From Tetragonia tetragonoides (Eukaryota > Streptophyta > Magnoliopsida > Caryophyllales > Aizoaceae): a stretch of 64,000 nt of DNA. The position numbers and the translations under genes were made by a program. The stretch is taken from contig CM076154.1 in assembly GCA_038025085.1 (NCBI GenBank), positions 29,442,501 to 29,506,500 on the forward strand, written 5' to 3'. Below the pieces are notes generated by a model that saw only the letters and a list, made by a program, of their open reading frames with translations, was not told the origin of the DNA and did not search any database. Positions 35,830 to 45,306 of this stretch are shown piece after piece (the first letter of the stretch is position 1; each line of letters starts with the position of its first letter).

Positions 35830-36468
35830 CTACGCTCCTCTTGCACGGTTCCTCAAAGGGTAGCGACACACATGTGTCACTATGACCTCTTCCTCCTCCT
35901 CCTCCTCCATGGGTTCCTCTTCCTCTGGATCCTCCTCTTCTTCAGTAGGGATCCTTGGCTCGTTGGGTTCGCCGTTCAGACCCACGGGCCAGTGTCTCAC
36001 AGTGCTAGGCCTAGGTGGCCTTGCAGGAACCTCAGGAACAACAGGTACAGGCTCCTCTGGAGTCATCTGGTCGTCCTCCTGTGGTCGTGGATCGTACCCT
36101 CCAGCGTTCGTCTTGAACACCTCGAAAGGTTCTCGCAATATCTTTGGGTGGTCTCAATCCCATGCATACGCCTTAGTCATCAATGACTCCAAAGTCTCCT
36201 CGTAGGGGTATTCTCTATCGATGCGTATATCCCAGTCCATTCGCAGCTCTTCGTGGAATCGATACCACTTGAGCGACACATAGATGAAGTTGTTGATGAA
36301 GTGAAAGGCCTTCATCCTCTCTGAGCGTGTAGTGGAGTGGACACCATGGTGTTCGTTGTATCGCTCAAATACCTCACGAACAAGGCAAAAGTACTCCTCT
36401 AGACGGCCTCCATCATATCTAAGATCACGCGGATCCATAGGTGTCATAGGTCGTTCAAGCTTTACCAT
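35830..36468 (-). pseudogene. Extra ORF upstream of Tekay gag, unknown function
   Basis: A 212-codon minus-strand frame lies between PBS and gag, in sense orientation, interrupted once by TGA at about 36154 (context AWD*DHPKI, TGG to TGA likely). I chose the ATG at 36468 because it follows directly on CTCGCTTGCAG, a good splice-acceptor-like sequence. The N-terminal half is folded-protein-like (EEYFCLVREVFERYNEHHGV, FHFINNFIYVSLKWYRFHEE). The C-terminal half is proline-rich, then very acidic (EEEEDPEEEEPMEEEEEEE), ending CRYPLRNRARGA. I recognise no domain. Its length and sense orientation in the leader are unusual for this group. Confidence 0.6.
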
Positions 36469-36680
36469 CTGCAAGCGAGAAACAACACGTTTGTACTTCA
36501 CTCGAGTACTTCAAATAATACCAAAACAAGCAAAAATAACCAATCAACTCATTTCGGCTTATAAGGCTTTTATTCACATAACATAAGTCTAATAAAAAAA
36601 AAATTGACTATGAGCACATCATAATAATATACTTTTCCCAATGTGTCAGTCATAGTCTTAGGTCAAAAACTCCTAACATA

Positions 36681-36693
36681 GGCTGTGATACCA
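36681..36693 (-). other. Tekay primer-binding site, initiator tRNA-Met type
   Basis: The minus strand reads TGGTATCACAGCC, one mismatch from the usual TGGTATCAGAGCC, three bases from the LTR. Confidence 0.85.
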
Positions 36694-36696
36694 ACT

Positions 36697-37189
36697 TGTA
36701 ACACCCCGAATTTTTGTCCAATTTAAAACCATTTAAAATCACGAATTGCAGCGGAATCACACTGGAAATTCGAAGCGTTACCGCCATATTTAATGTTCAA
36801 ATCAAATACAAGGCTAGAAAGAAAAATAAATGTTAGAGTTCCCAACCAAACGTAATAGATAACTAGATACTAACTATCTTCCAACTAATTTAAAACAGAT
36901 AATCAAAAAGAAATAAAAGTATTAAACTTATTAATTCCCATGCAAGAGAATTAATCTCATTACAATACAAAATCCCAATAATAACAAAGTTCCAGCTAAA
37001 CAGTAAGATAAATGTTTTTAGAAGATATACTATCTTCTTGGTACGCCTCCTCTCAAGCTCTACTCCTGGAGCTACAGTCCTGTCAATCTACTCCCCCATA
37101 TAGACAAATTCCATATAGGTTCATCATAGGCCCACCATTGAAGAGAAATGGACAACAAACACAAGTAAAAAGAAAAACAACTAATCAGC
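36697..37189 (-). repeat. Tekay 5' LTR, truncated by insertion
   Basis: Matches 28861-29355 of the 3' LTR with scattered substitutions and ends at AATCAGC. Confidence 0.92.
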
Positions 37190-38440
37190 TGTAAGGACCC
37201 GGGATTTTAACCAATTCTTTGGTTTCCCCGGAGTGCGTCCTTATAGAAAATTTGTCAGTTGAGGGCTTAGATAAGTTCAAGGGAGCATCGAGTTAGAAAA
37301 GCTTTTGAAAAGACTTGAATTGAATAAAACCATGAAAGAGGTCACAAATCTGCTATCGGCGTTTTATCGAAGGGACAAACCGAAGGGACAATCCGAAGGG
37401 ACAACCTAATAGCGCGAAAAGTGAACTAATCATGTTTTTAGAAAGACTCCCGCTTACATAAAACATATAAGTACCGAAGAATAATGGGTTAGGGGCGAAG
37501 GTACGAGGTGGGAAGGTATTAGGCACCCAACTCGCCTGTTTATGACGGCCTCTACTAACTCAAGTTTGTTTAATAATTTAAAGACATAATTCCCATGCAA
37601 AACCGGATTAACAACCTAGACTTAGACTATTGATTGGTTCACCACAAGCATCACATCATTTATTCTAACCCTTATTTAGACATGCATTTGATTGACAAGT
37701 TGAGCAGCACAACGACTATACAGACAGTATTTAGGAAGCGATAAAAACGTGACCTAGCATGATATCTACATTATGACTACTAGTAATAAACAAATAGGCA
37801 AGCAATTTAATTTGAGCCCTCAGGAATTTGTACCTGAACTGTAGGCTATATTTGACAAGAATAGTAAAAATAGATCTCAAGTTTTAGAAGAAAGAGGGGG
37901 AAGCTCAGGAGTACTCAACTGAGAATAGAGGTTGCCAACTGTAGGCTGTGTGTTTTAAACTGAGGGTGGAGGGTTGTTTATATAGGCGTGGAAATGTAGG
38001 GTTGTAAGGTCGAATTTGAGCTGAAAAATGAGACAGGCCCGAAGGAAAAGGCAGCGCCGCTGGGACATTTTCCAGGGCCGCTGACGGCTGTCAGCACAGC
38101 TGGATGACGTCATAATGACGTCATCCAACATTTTTTTATTTTCCGGGGAATTTTGAATGTTCCGAAAAATATGAAAAGATCGTTTTACCTCTAAACGATA
38201 AAAGACGGTTTTACCTTAAATCGCAACCTGGCGACCGGGGGTCGGAATGAGGCATGAGACGTGTCGTTGGAAAGCTCTTGAACGAGGCTTTTGAATGGAA
38301 TGGAATAAAGGAGTGTTTAGTGGAAAAGTCTGAGACCTTATTTTAACTATTAAAGCAAAATCACAATTCAAGCTTAAAAATTACTCCTTTCATCATCGGC
38401 TTTTGCGGAGAAATCTGAAGACGCTTTTTTGGCTTCTACA
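37190..38440 (-). repeat. Outer Tat 3' LTR, 1251 bp
   Basis: TGTAAGGACCCGGG to GGCTTCTACA. A related fragment lies at 16369-17300. A GC-rich block at 38044-38110 lies upstream (minus strand) of a TATA box at 37977-37986. Confidence 0.88.
37977..37986 (-). promoter_or_regulatory. TATA box of the outer Tat LTR
   Basis: The minus strand reads CCTATATAAA, about 60-130 bp downstream of the GC-rich block. Confidence 0.6.
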
Positions 38441-38455
38441 GAAGCCCCCACTTTG
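38441..38455 (-). other. Outer Tat polypurine tract
   Basis: The minus strand reads AAAGTGGGGGCTTC directly before the LTR, identical to the tract of the inner element at 44210-44223. Confidence 0.88.
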
Positions 38456-39681
38456 ATCGAGCTTGAGTAAAAGCGAAGATCAAAGTATTCCGAATGCGAC
38501 ATGCAGGATGTTGATGTGCAAACGGTGTGTGAGAGTGTACATTATGCATGCATATGAAGACAAACCTGAGTTGGAACACGCTCGTAGTGTGCTAAGATTT
38601 CCTGTGAACACAAGAGAAAATAAAGGTTATAGTAGCAGGATAGAACACGGTCTATAGATGGTCTAAACGTCTCATGGGGACCTGTATTCAGAGTGAATGA
38701 AAAAGTTAGTAATACTTCGAGAATGATCAACATAGAGTGCTTCGACAAACAGTGACTAAACACCACTCGGCGGATGTCGAGATTCCGTTCCTATATAAGA
38801 AACGAAAAAGTCAACGAGACAGCGCGATTAAAAATAACAGCTGCAAAATGGTTAGAACATATGAACAATTTAAATGCAATAGGTTAAGCAATCATTGCCT
38901 GAAACATATAAAAAACAATGGACAGTATAACCACTTTAAGCAATCATTGACTGAAGCATTTAAAATAACTTAGGCGCTCGGGTCGAGAGTGGAAGCCTTG
39001 TAGGTCCGTGTTTCAGTTTCTGGGACCTGCAAAAATAAATAACTTGGGCGATCTGGGTCGAGAGTCGTCGCTGTGTAGATCCGCATTGGTACGGGTTAGT
39101 TTTACCTTTAAATGGTTGGTACCGTAAAATAGGCAACCTGTTGAATTTGAATTTGTGGGCCTGAGGGCTTTGCTCCCGCGCGTTTGGTACTGATATTGCC
39201 GCACGATGAACTGTAATAACGAACTCTGGACTGGAAAAAAAGGGCCTTGGGTCAGTTTGTGGGGCCCGTCCTGCAGGTCTTGTAGGGCCGCTAGCGGCGT
39301 TAGCTAGCGGCTCAGGCCAACGCCGCTAGCGGCGCTGGGCCTCAGTGTGAGGCCGCTAGTGGCTCTGGCCAGCGCCGCTGGGCTTGAGCCGGATAAAAAA
39401 AAGCACTTCGGCGCTTTCTCTCTCCTCTTTCGCGTTTTGAGTTTCTTCTTCACCGAGCCATTGTCGAGAGCTTTGGTCGAAACTCCACCATTGTTGAGTG
39501 CTTCACACCACTTGAGGTGAGTCGATTCTTGTCCGTTTTCTTCGGTTTTTGTCTTGAACTTGCTTATTTTTCCGCCTAGTTGCTGAATTTTTGGTTGCAT
39601 TGTTGAATAGGTGCTTGTTGCTTGTGAATCTAAAACTTTTGCTTTCCCACTTGTAGAGAGAGAAAACTCCATTGTGTTCCC
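38456..39681 (+). promoter_or_regulatory. Upstream region and promoter of the outer PMD-like gene
   Basis: No coding supported in 38456-39280. A GC-rich block at 39285-39385 contains the perfect palindrome GCCGCTAGCGGC at 39287-39298 and 39322-39333 and near copies. A weak TATA-like GGATAAAAAA follows at 39391, and a CT-rich leader leads to the ATG at 39682. Confidence 0.5.
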
Positions 39682-42449
39682 ATGGCTCCCGTAGACAAAG
39701 GGAAGCGTCCTATGTGTGATGAGGAGTATGACCGGAGCCTTTTTCGCACCGGGTTGCCTTCTACCCGAGGGCCTCTGACCCGTCACGCGGATGGGGCTCG
39801 ACTGTACCAGGATTCTTTCATGTGGTTAGACTGGCGCCCGCCTGGAGTTTGGAACCGCAGTGTTCTGTTGCCGACTAGACGGAGTCATTTATCTGACCGG
39901 GAGCTGGTACGTTTTCTGACTCAACTTTTTTTTTCCTGTTCAGTATATATTAACTGAAAATTGGAACTGTTAGTGCTTCGGCACACGAACAAATTGGGAC
40001 TTGTACTGGATTGGTGGTCAGTTGTATATAATTTGCGTAAAATTTATTTTGGCTGTGTTTGTGGTGTATTGGGTATTGAGAAAATTTTGTTGGTGGGCTA
40101 GGGTGTTGGGGTTTAGCTGCAGGCTCATGGGACTACTTCCCATTGGTCTATGATGTTGGGGACCTTTTCGGAGGGGGTCAGGAATTTGGTACTGGACTCG
40201 GGTCTCGCTGATTTCTTGACTGTTATCCCTGCTTGTCACTGGGGGGATCCTAGGATTGTTGCCCGTGGGTTACTGGAGAGGTTTTGGGATTCTACGAACA
40301 CTTTCCATACACCTGTGGGAGAGATGTTTCTGACCCCTTATCAGTTTGCTGTGCTGACGGAGTTATCTTTTAGAGGGCGTTGTATTTAGTACGACGCGAG
40401 TTATTGGCGACAGAGTGACACTTTGTCGGATCTTTATGGGCCTGTATACACCCATTTTGACCAGGATCGGATTTCTTTGGCGTGGATGTGGGATGCTGTT
40501 GCTGCGCAAGGGATCACCGAGGAGCAGAGGGCTCGTATTTTCCTAGCTTGCTTGCTGGGACCGATGATCTTTGCTCAGAAGAAGAGTGTGTGTCAAGTCG
40601 ATTTCTTGACATGTTTGGAGGATTTGACCAAGGTGCGTGAGTACAACCTTGGTGGGGCCGCTTATGCTTCTTTGGTGAAGTGGTGCCGTGGGGCCTGTAG
40701 GCCTAAGGAGACGAGTGAGAGGACATCTATCACGGGCCCATGGAGGATACTAGAGGTAGACTCTCTTTTTTTGTTTACTCCTCTCTTTTTTTGCCTATGT
40801 CTTCAATTGTGGGAATCATTTTTTTTTGTTTGCTTGTATGGCAGCTGTGGTTCTTTGAGTATTTTTCAGCTTTGGGTCCTCATCGTCCTAGTTTGAGGAT
40901 GTTTCCTTTAGGTTCACGATGGGTCGGCAGGGATGCCCATCCGTTCACTTCTCTGGAGCATTTCTGGGTTACCTTTGAGAGCCACGCTGTGTCCACGGTA
41001 CGTTGCTGTTGACTTGTGCGTTCCTTTTGTTCATTCTTTGTGAATGAATTTTGACTTGGTAATCTACAAGTGTCGTGGTCCGCCTTTGATGACGTTCCTG
41101 GGGTTCCTCCCCATATTACCCTAGAGTCTTTCAGGGTATCTTCTCTACGAGTGGTCTTCGAGGGGCCATTCAGCTTTGTATGGTATCTGGGGGATCGCTT
41201 GACTCGATTGGTCTATCCCTCCCTGGGTACTCATCTGGTTCCGGAGGATCCTCCTTTGACCATGTTTTACCTGCGTGGTCTGAGTGTGCGGGACATGGGG
41301 GTCGTGATCCGTGGTAGGGCGGCGCAGGAGTTTATCGTGCCGGAGGTCGTTGGCTTGGACCAGACTGCCATGTATCTGGCCTGTTGCTTGGATCTATTGA
41401 TGTCGGACCTTACTTCTGAGGTAAGTAACTTGTCTGCATCTTTTAATAGTGTGTGTAATATACTGAATTTTTGTGTCTTGCAGGCGGATCGTCTAGCTCT
41501 TCCGGGCCCTAGGAGGTCTCGTTCTAGAGCTTCTCGGGGTCAGCCCCCAAGTGTGACCTTGCTGACCAACGAGGTGAGGTATTTTGGAGAGAGTGGGGGA
41601 CGCATAGTGGAGGAGTTCCCTCTTGATATTGCTGCTGGAGAGGCGGTGGAGGGCCTGCCCTTGCCTGATGGTTGCACGGGGGTGAGTCACCCTCTCTGTC
41701 TCACTTTTATACTTGTGTTTGTTTTTGAGTGTTTGACTCTATCTTGTGGCTCTCTCTCTCTTTTGTAGTTGAACCGGGAGTAGACCTCTCAAGTCTTCAA
41801 GCTCATTCACTTGTTGAAGAAAGGCTATGGTCGAGCGATGGGCAAGGGAAAGAGTTCTCGGTCTAAGACCATTTATGTGAGTAAACTCTCTTCTCTCTTT
41901 GTTCGTTTAGCTAAGTAAAGTGCTTAACTTAACATTTTATCCTTTGATCATCTGCAGATGTCTCAGTCTTCATCTTCGGTAGGACCATGCCACTCTTCTG
42001 CGGCGAGGGTTTCTTCAGTGAGCAGACCGTCTATTGCTCGTTCTCCTCCTGTGGTGGTGACCAGGCCTCCTCTTGATGAGGCGCCCGGACCTTCTGTCCC
42101 CTACATTCCGGAGATGTTCTCTCCTGCTGATTTACGGCCTTCCGTTGATAGGTTGCCTGCTGCTACGCCCTTGGCTGGAGACTGGGCAAACGCCCCTGGA
42201 TGGGATATGTCATATACTGGGCCTTCTCATCAGGATGCGGCTATGGATTTTGCTAGTCAGGCCACTGCGAGCTTATTTGCCTCGGGGTTTTCGGCAGGTA
42301 CCCCTATGCGGGCCCCAGTGTATGATGGACGGGACATGAGGCCTGGGAACAGCAGGCCCATATATAGCTCTTCTTTTCCTTATTCGACCGAAAACTATGG
42401 TCAGGGGCCGTCTGTTGATGATGAGGCTGGCAGTGACGATTCCAGTTGA
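39682..42449 (+). pseudogene. PMD-like (plant mobile domain / aminotransferase-like) cargo gene of the outer Tat element, antisense to pol
   Basis: Seven exons by GT-AG borders: 39682-39906, 40123-40755, 40845-40997, 41071-41420, 41484-41681, 41769-41876, 41958-42449. Exon 2 holds the PMD hallmark (LERFWDSTNTFHTPVGEM, LTPYQFAVL) and VREYNLGGAAYASLVKWC; exon 3 LWFFEYFSALGP; exon 4 FSFVWYLGDRL. The last exon is Ser/Pro-rich and disordered-looking. Lesions are TAG at 40387-40389, TAG at 41781-41783 (CAG to TAG) and one base missing near the exon 4 start. PMD proteins such as MAIN/MAIL1 act in transcription and silencing, and the domain is known from plant transposable elements. A role for this copy is inference only. 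Confidence 0.78.
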
Positions 42450-42686
42450 ACAATGTTGGGCCACCTTTGTAAACATTGGCCTTTGATTTTTGAACTCCTG
42501 TTTTTGGTCTAACACATACACACATTTTTTTTTGATATGCATGAATATGTTATGACGACTCAATTATGCCCGTCTGATCTATTATGTAATGTGTCATGCA
42601 GTAGGACAAAGCTACAAATTTAGGGAATAGTAAAAAAGAAAAGGGTAAAAAATTGCAAGGAAAAAGCAAAAAATTACACATATTAA

Positions 42687-44209
42687 TGTAAGAACCCTCG
42701 CCTTTCCAGCGCGCTTTCGATTTTTAGTTGAGATTAATGGTTCTTAAATATATGTCACATGCGATTCAAATTAATTATAAAGAACAATAATTTGCAAGTA
42801 AGAAGCCGCCACCAGTTTTAAGGAAACAATTGGAAACCATCAAAAGTGCACCCCAATTCCTATTGGGAATTGACTTATGCCCATGGGGACTAAGTATTGA
42901 TTTCGGGGATGTAGGTACGAAATAAATAAAACGAATCTCATCTAAATCGCCCGCATTAACAACCTCTACTAAGCTTATACATGTCAAGTTTTTATTTATG
43001 CTAGATGGTTTCATACAAATCCGGTCGTCCAATGATCCTAAATTAGCTAGGCGGGTTAAGAACAACCAAATTACCTATGTTATCACTTTGCACGATTTAT
43101 ATCCAATTTACATGCATACTATTGACAAGCATAATCATGACATAAAGCATTAAATTAACGCTCCAACCTACCAACTTTGCTAAATGCGCCGTGTATTGCA
43201 TATGCACATCTATAAAACCGTTAGTATCTTCAAAAGAATAATAATAATGCTAAGGTACTAACTTTATGCTAAAATAAACCTAGGAGGCTACTGTATGCAT
43301 GCAAAAACTATGAAAAGATGCAAACTTGCACAAACTAATAAAAAGACGCAAACTTTATATTAACTAAACGTGCATAATTATATACAAAATCAAAAGCATG
43401 CAAATTTATTCAACCTTAATCAAAAGCTAAATAAAACATGATTAATAAACAGCAAATAAGAGATTTAATAAAGAATTGGGCCCCCAGGATGGTTAACCAG
43501 GACGTTCTATTCGAACGGGACTAGTAGAATTGGAATTGCTCTTCGATCTTGGGTGCTAGGCTAGGTGTATTGCTTGCTTGAATCGTCAGATTTCTGAATT
43601 CTCTTTGATTTGGGGAAATATGTGCTCTCAATGCTCTCAAAATTATGAACTCACTGACCTCCTACAAAAGAGGGTGAAAGACAGTATTTATAGAGTTGGG
43701 GGACGGATTTAGGGGCTTAGGGCAAGAAGCCCGGCGTCAAAACTCGGCCCAGTCAAAAGACTGGTTCAGCGGCCACACGGAGGGCAGCTGGGGCCCGCGG
43801 TGGCCGCTGGGGCTCATCGGCTGGGTCGTGGGGCCAACGGCTGACGTAACAGCCGCCGAGCAGCCTGCGAAGGCCGCCGGGCCTGACGGCGCGCGCGTGA
43901 CTAGGGTTTTTGACTTTTTGTGCTCTGTAAATTACGCAATTTCCCTTGGGCTGGCCCAAGGGGCCGGGATTGAGCGGTTTTGACCAAAATCTTCGAGACG
44001 CGATATCTCTTGATCCAGGAACCTGATTGAGGCAAGGTTAAAAAGGCGTTGGAATCCTTATAACAAGGGCTATCAAAAGACTGAGGTTTCAAGGATTTTG
44101 GTCTAGATTTCCGAGCAATGTCCTTTTCTACTTACGTCCATGCTAATCCACTACCATCATCATCGGGCGTTGCGGTGTCAGGGGATGAGAACCGATTAGG
44201 GTGTCTACA
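42687..44209 (-). repeat. Inner Tat 3' LTR, 1523 bp
   Basis: TGTAAGAACCCTCGCC to GGGTGTCTACA, paired with 57178-59860. A TATA box on the minus strand (CTCTATAAATAC, 43684-43695) has a GC-rich block upstream (43748-43895). The 96-codon minus-strand frame at 43065-42775 recurs in the other LTR and is U5 sequence, not a gene. Confidence 0.93.
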
Positions 44210-44223
44210 GAAGCCCCCACTTT
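44210..44223 (-). other. Inner Tat polypurine tract
   Basis: The minus strand reads AAAGTGGGGGCTTC directly before the LTR. Confidence 0.9.
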
Positions 44224-45306
44224 GGCCGAGTTTGTAAAAGCGAAGGTCAAAGTATTTGCTAAATATGCCTGCAATGTTTTTTTTTGATGAAAATGCTTTA
44301 TCTTAGAAAGAAGAAAAGATAGACTCCTGACCGCCTGTGGTCAGGGTTACCTGCATTGTTTAAAGAGCAGTGCGTTGCTCTGCTTCAGTGTTGTCAACGT
44401 GATGCTAATTTTAATAGCCCCATCGTTAAAGAGCGGTATGTTGCCTTGCTTTAATTGTTGCCAACGTGACGCTAATTTTGATAGCTTCATCGTCAAAGAG
44501 CATTGTGTTGCCCTGCCTTAATTGTTGTCGACGCAATGCTAATTTTGGTAGCCTCATCGTCAAAGAGCGGTGCGTTGCTCTGCTTTAGTTGTGCCTGTGC
44601 TTGGAAAGTTGTGCCTGCAAAAAATACAATGAAGTGCCTGTGCCTGCAAAAAGTTAGATATGAGGCTCGCGCCTGCAAAAATAGGTAATGTCGGGTCCCT
44701 AGGATAGGAAACCAAGCTGTGGGGGCAAAAAAGTCATTTTGGGTGATATACTCAAATCTCGCGGGCTTCCAACGGTCGAGAAATGCAATCCTGCGCGGTA
44801 TTTGAACTTGTGGGCCCGCCCCAAGACGGCAAACGCAAAAATTGGCTCGGCGGCCATGCGCAGGGCCGCCGAGTGCTGGGCGGCCTTTACGGGCTCGCTC
44901 GACGGCTCAATTTGCCATGCGAAGGCCATGAGAGGGGCCGCCGGGCGGGGCGTCTTAGCCGCTGAGGCTGGGCGGCCCTGAACCTGGCCGCCGGGCCGGT
45001 TCAGAGGCGCGAAAATGGGTATTTTGTGTGGGAGCCGAGTTTTTTGGGTCATTTCTTGCCCAAAAATTCGAGACTCTCTCTCTCTACCTCCATTGTTGCC
45101 CAAACCTCATTTCTTGCTCAAATTTGCTTCTTTTTGCTTGCATTTGCTTGGTTTTGCATAATCTTTGCATAATTTGAAGTTTATTTGTGATTTTTCACAA
45201 ATTTGGGGTGAATTTGAGAGTGGGTTTTTGAAACCCTTGGAGAGAGAAAAATCCCAATTTCTCCATCTTTGCTTGTTGATCTTTGCTAGCTTGTTCATCC
45301 TTCTTC
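44224..45306 (+). promoter_or_regulatory. Upstream region of the inner PMD-like gene
   Basis: Positions 44350-44600 carry three or four imperfect copies of a roughly 80-90-bp unit (AAAGAGCGGTGCGTTGC, TTGCCAACGTGACGC, AATTTTGATAGC). A GC-rich block spans 44846-44996 (GGCGGCC, GCCGCCGAG, GCCGCCGGG). No clear TATA box; a CT-run (45065-45084) and a leader precede the ATG at 45307. Confidence 0.5.

Larger units (their letters stand above)
28861..37189 (-). mobile_element. Tekay-type chromovirus (Ty3/gypsy), split by the outer Tat element
   Basis: Minus-strand element: truncated 5' LTR (36697-37189), PBS, an extra ORF, gag, pol with chromodomain, PPT, 3' LTR 28861-31685. The LTR starts match (TGTAACACCCC, gaattgcagcggaa, cgaagcgttaccgcc). 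The 5' LTR stops after AATCAGC, where the 3' LTR continues with GATGTTGAG; the outer Tat LTR begins at that point. About 2.3 kb of 5' LTR should therefore lie to the right, outside the window. Confidence 0.9.

Noticed and set aside
35872..36205. Ser-rich and Leu/Trp-rich plus-strand frames
   Set aside because: Antisense shadow of the acidic Glu-rich Tekay upstream ORF.
42775..43065. 96-codon minus-strand frame, repeated at 57266-57556
   Set aside because: It looks conserved because it occurs twice, but both copies are the U5 part of an LTR pair.
43696..43983. 95-codon plus-strand G/A-rich frame in the LTR (also 58060-58242)
   Set aside because: Follows from the GC-rich promoter block and differs in length between the LTRs; not under evident constraint.
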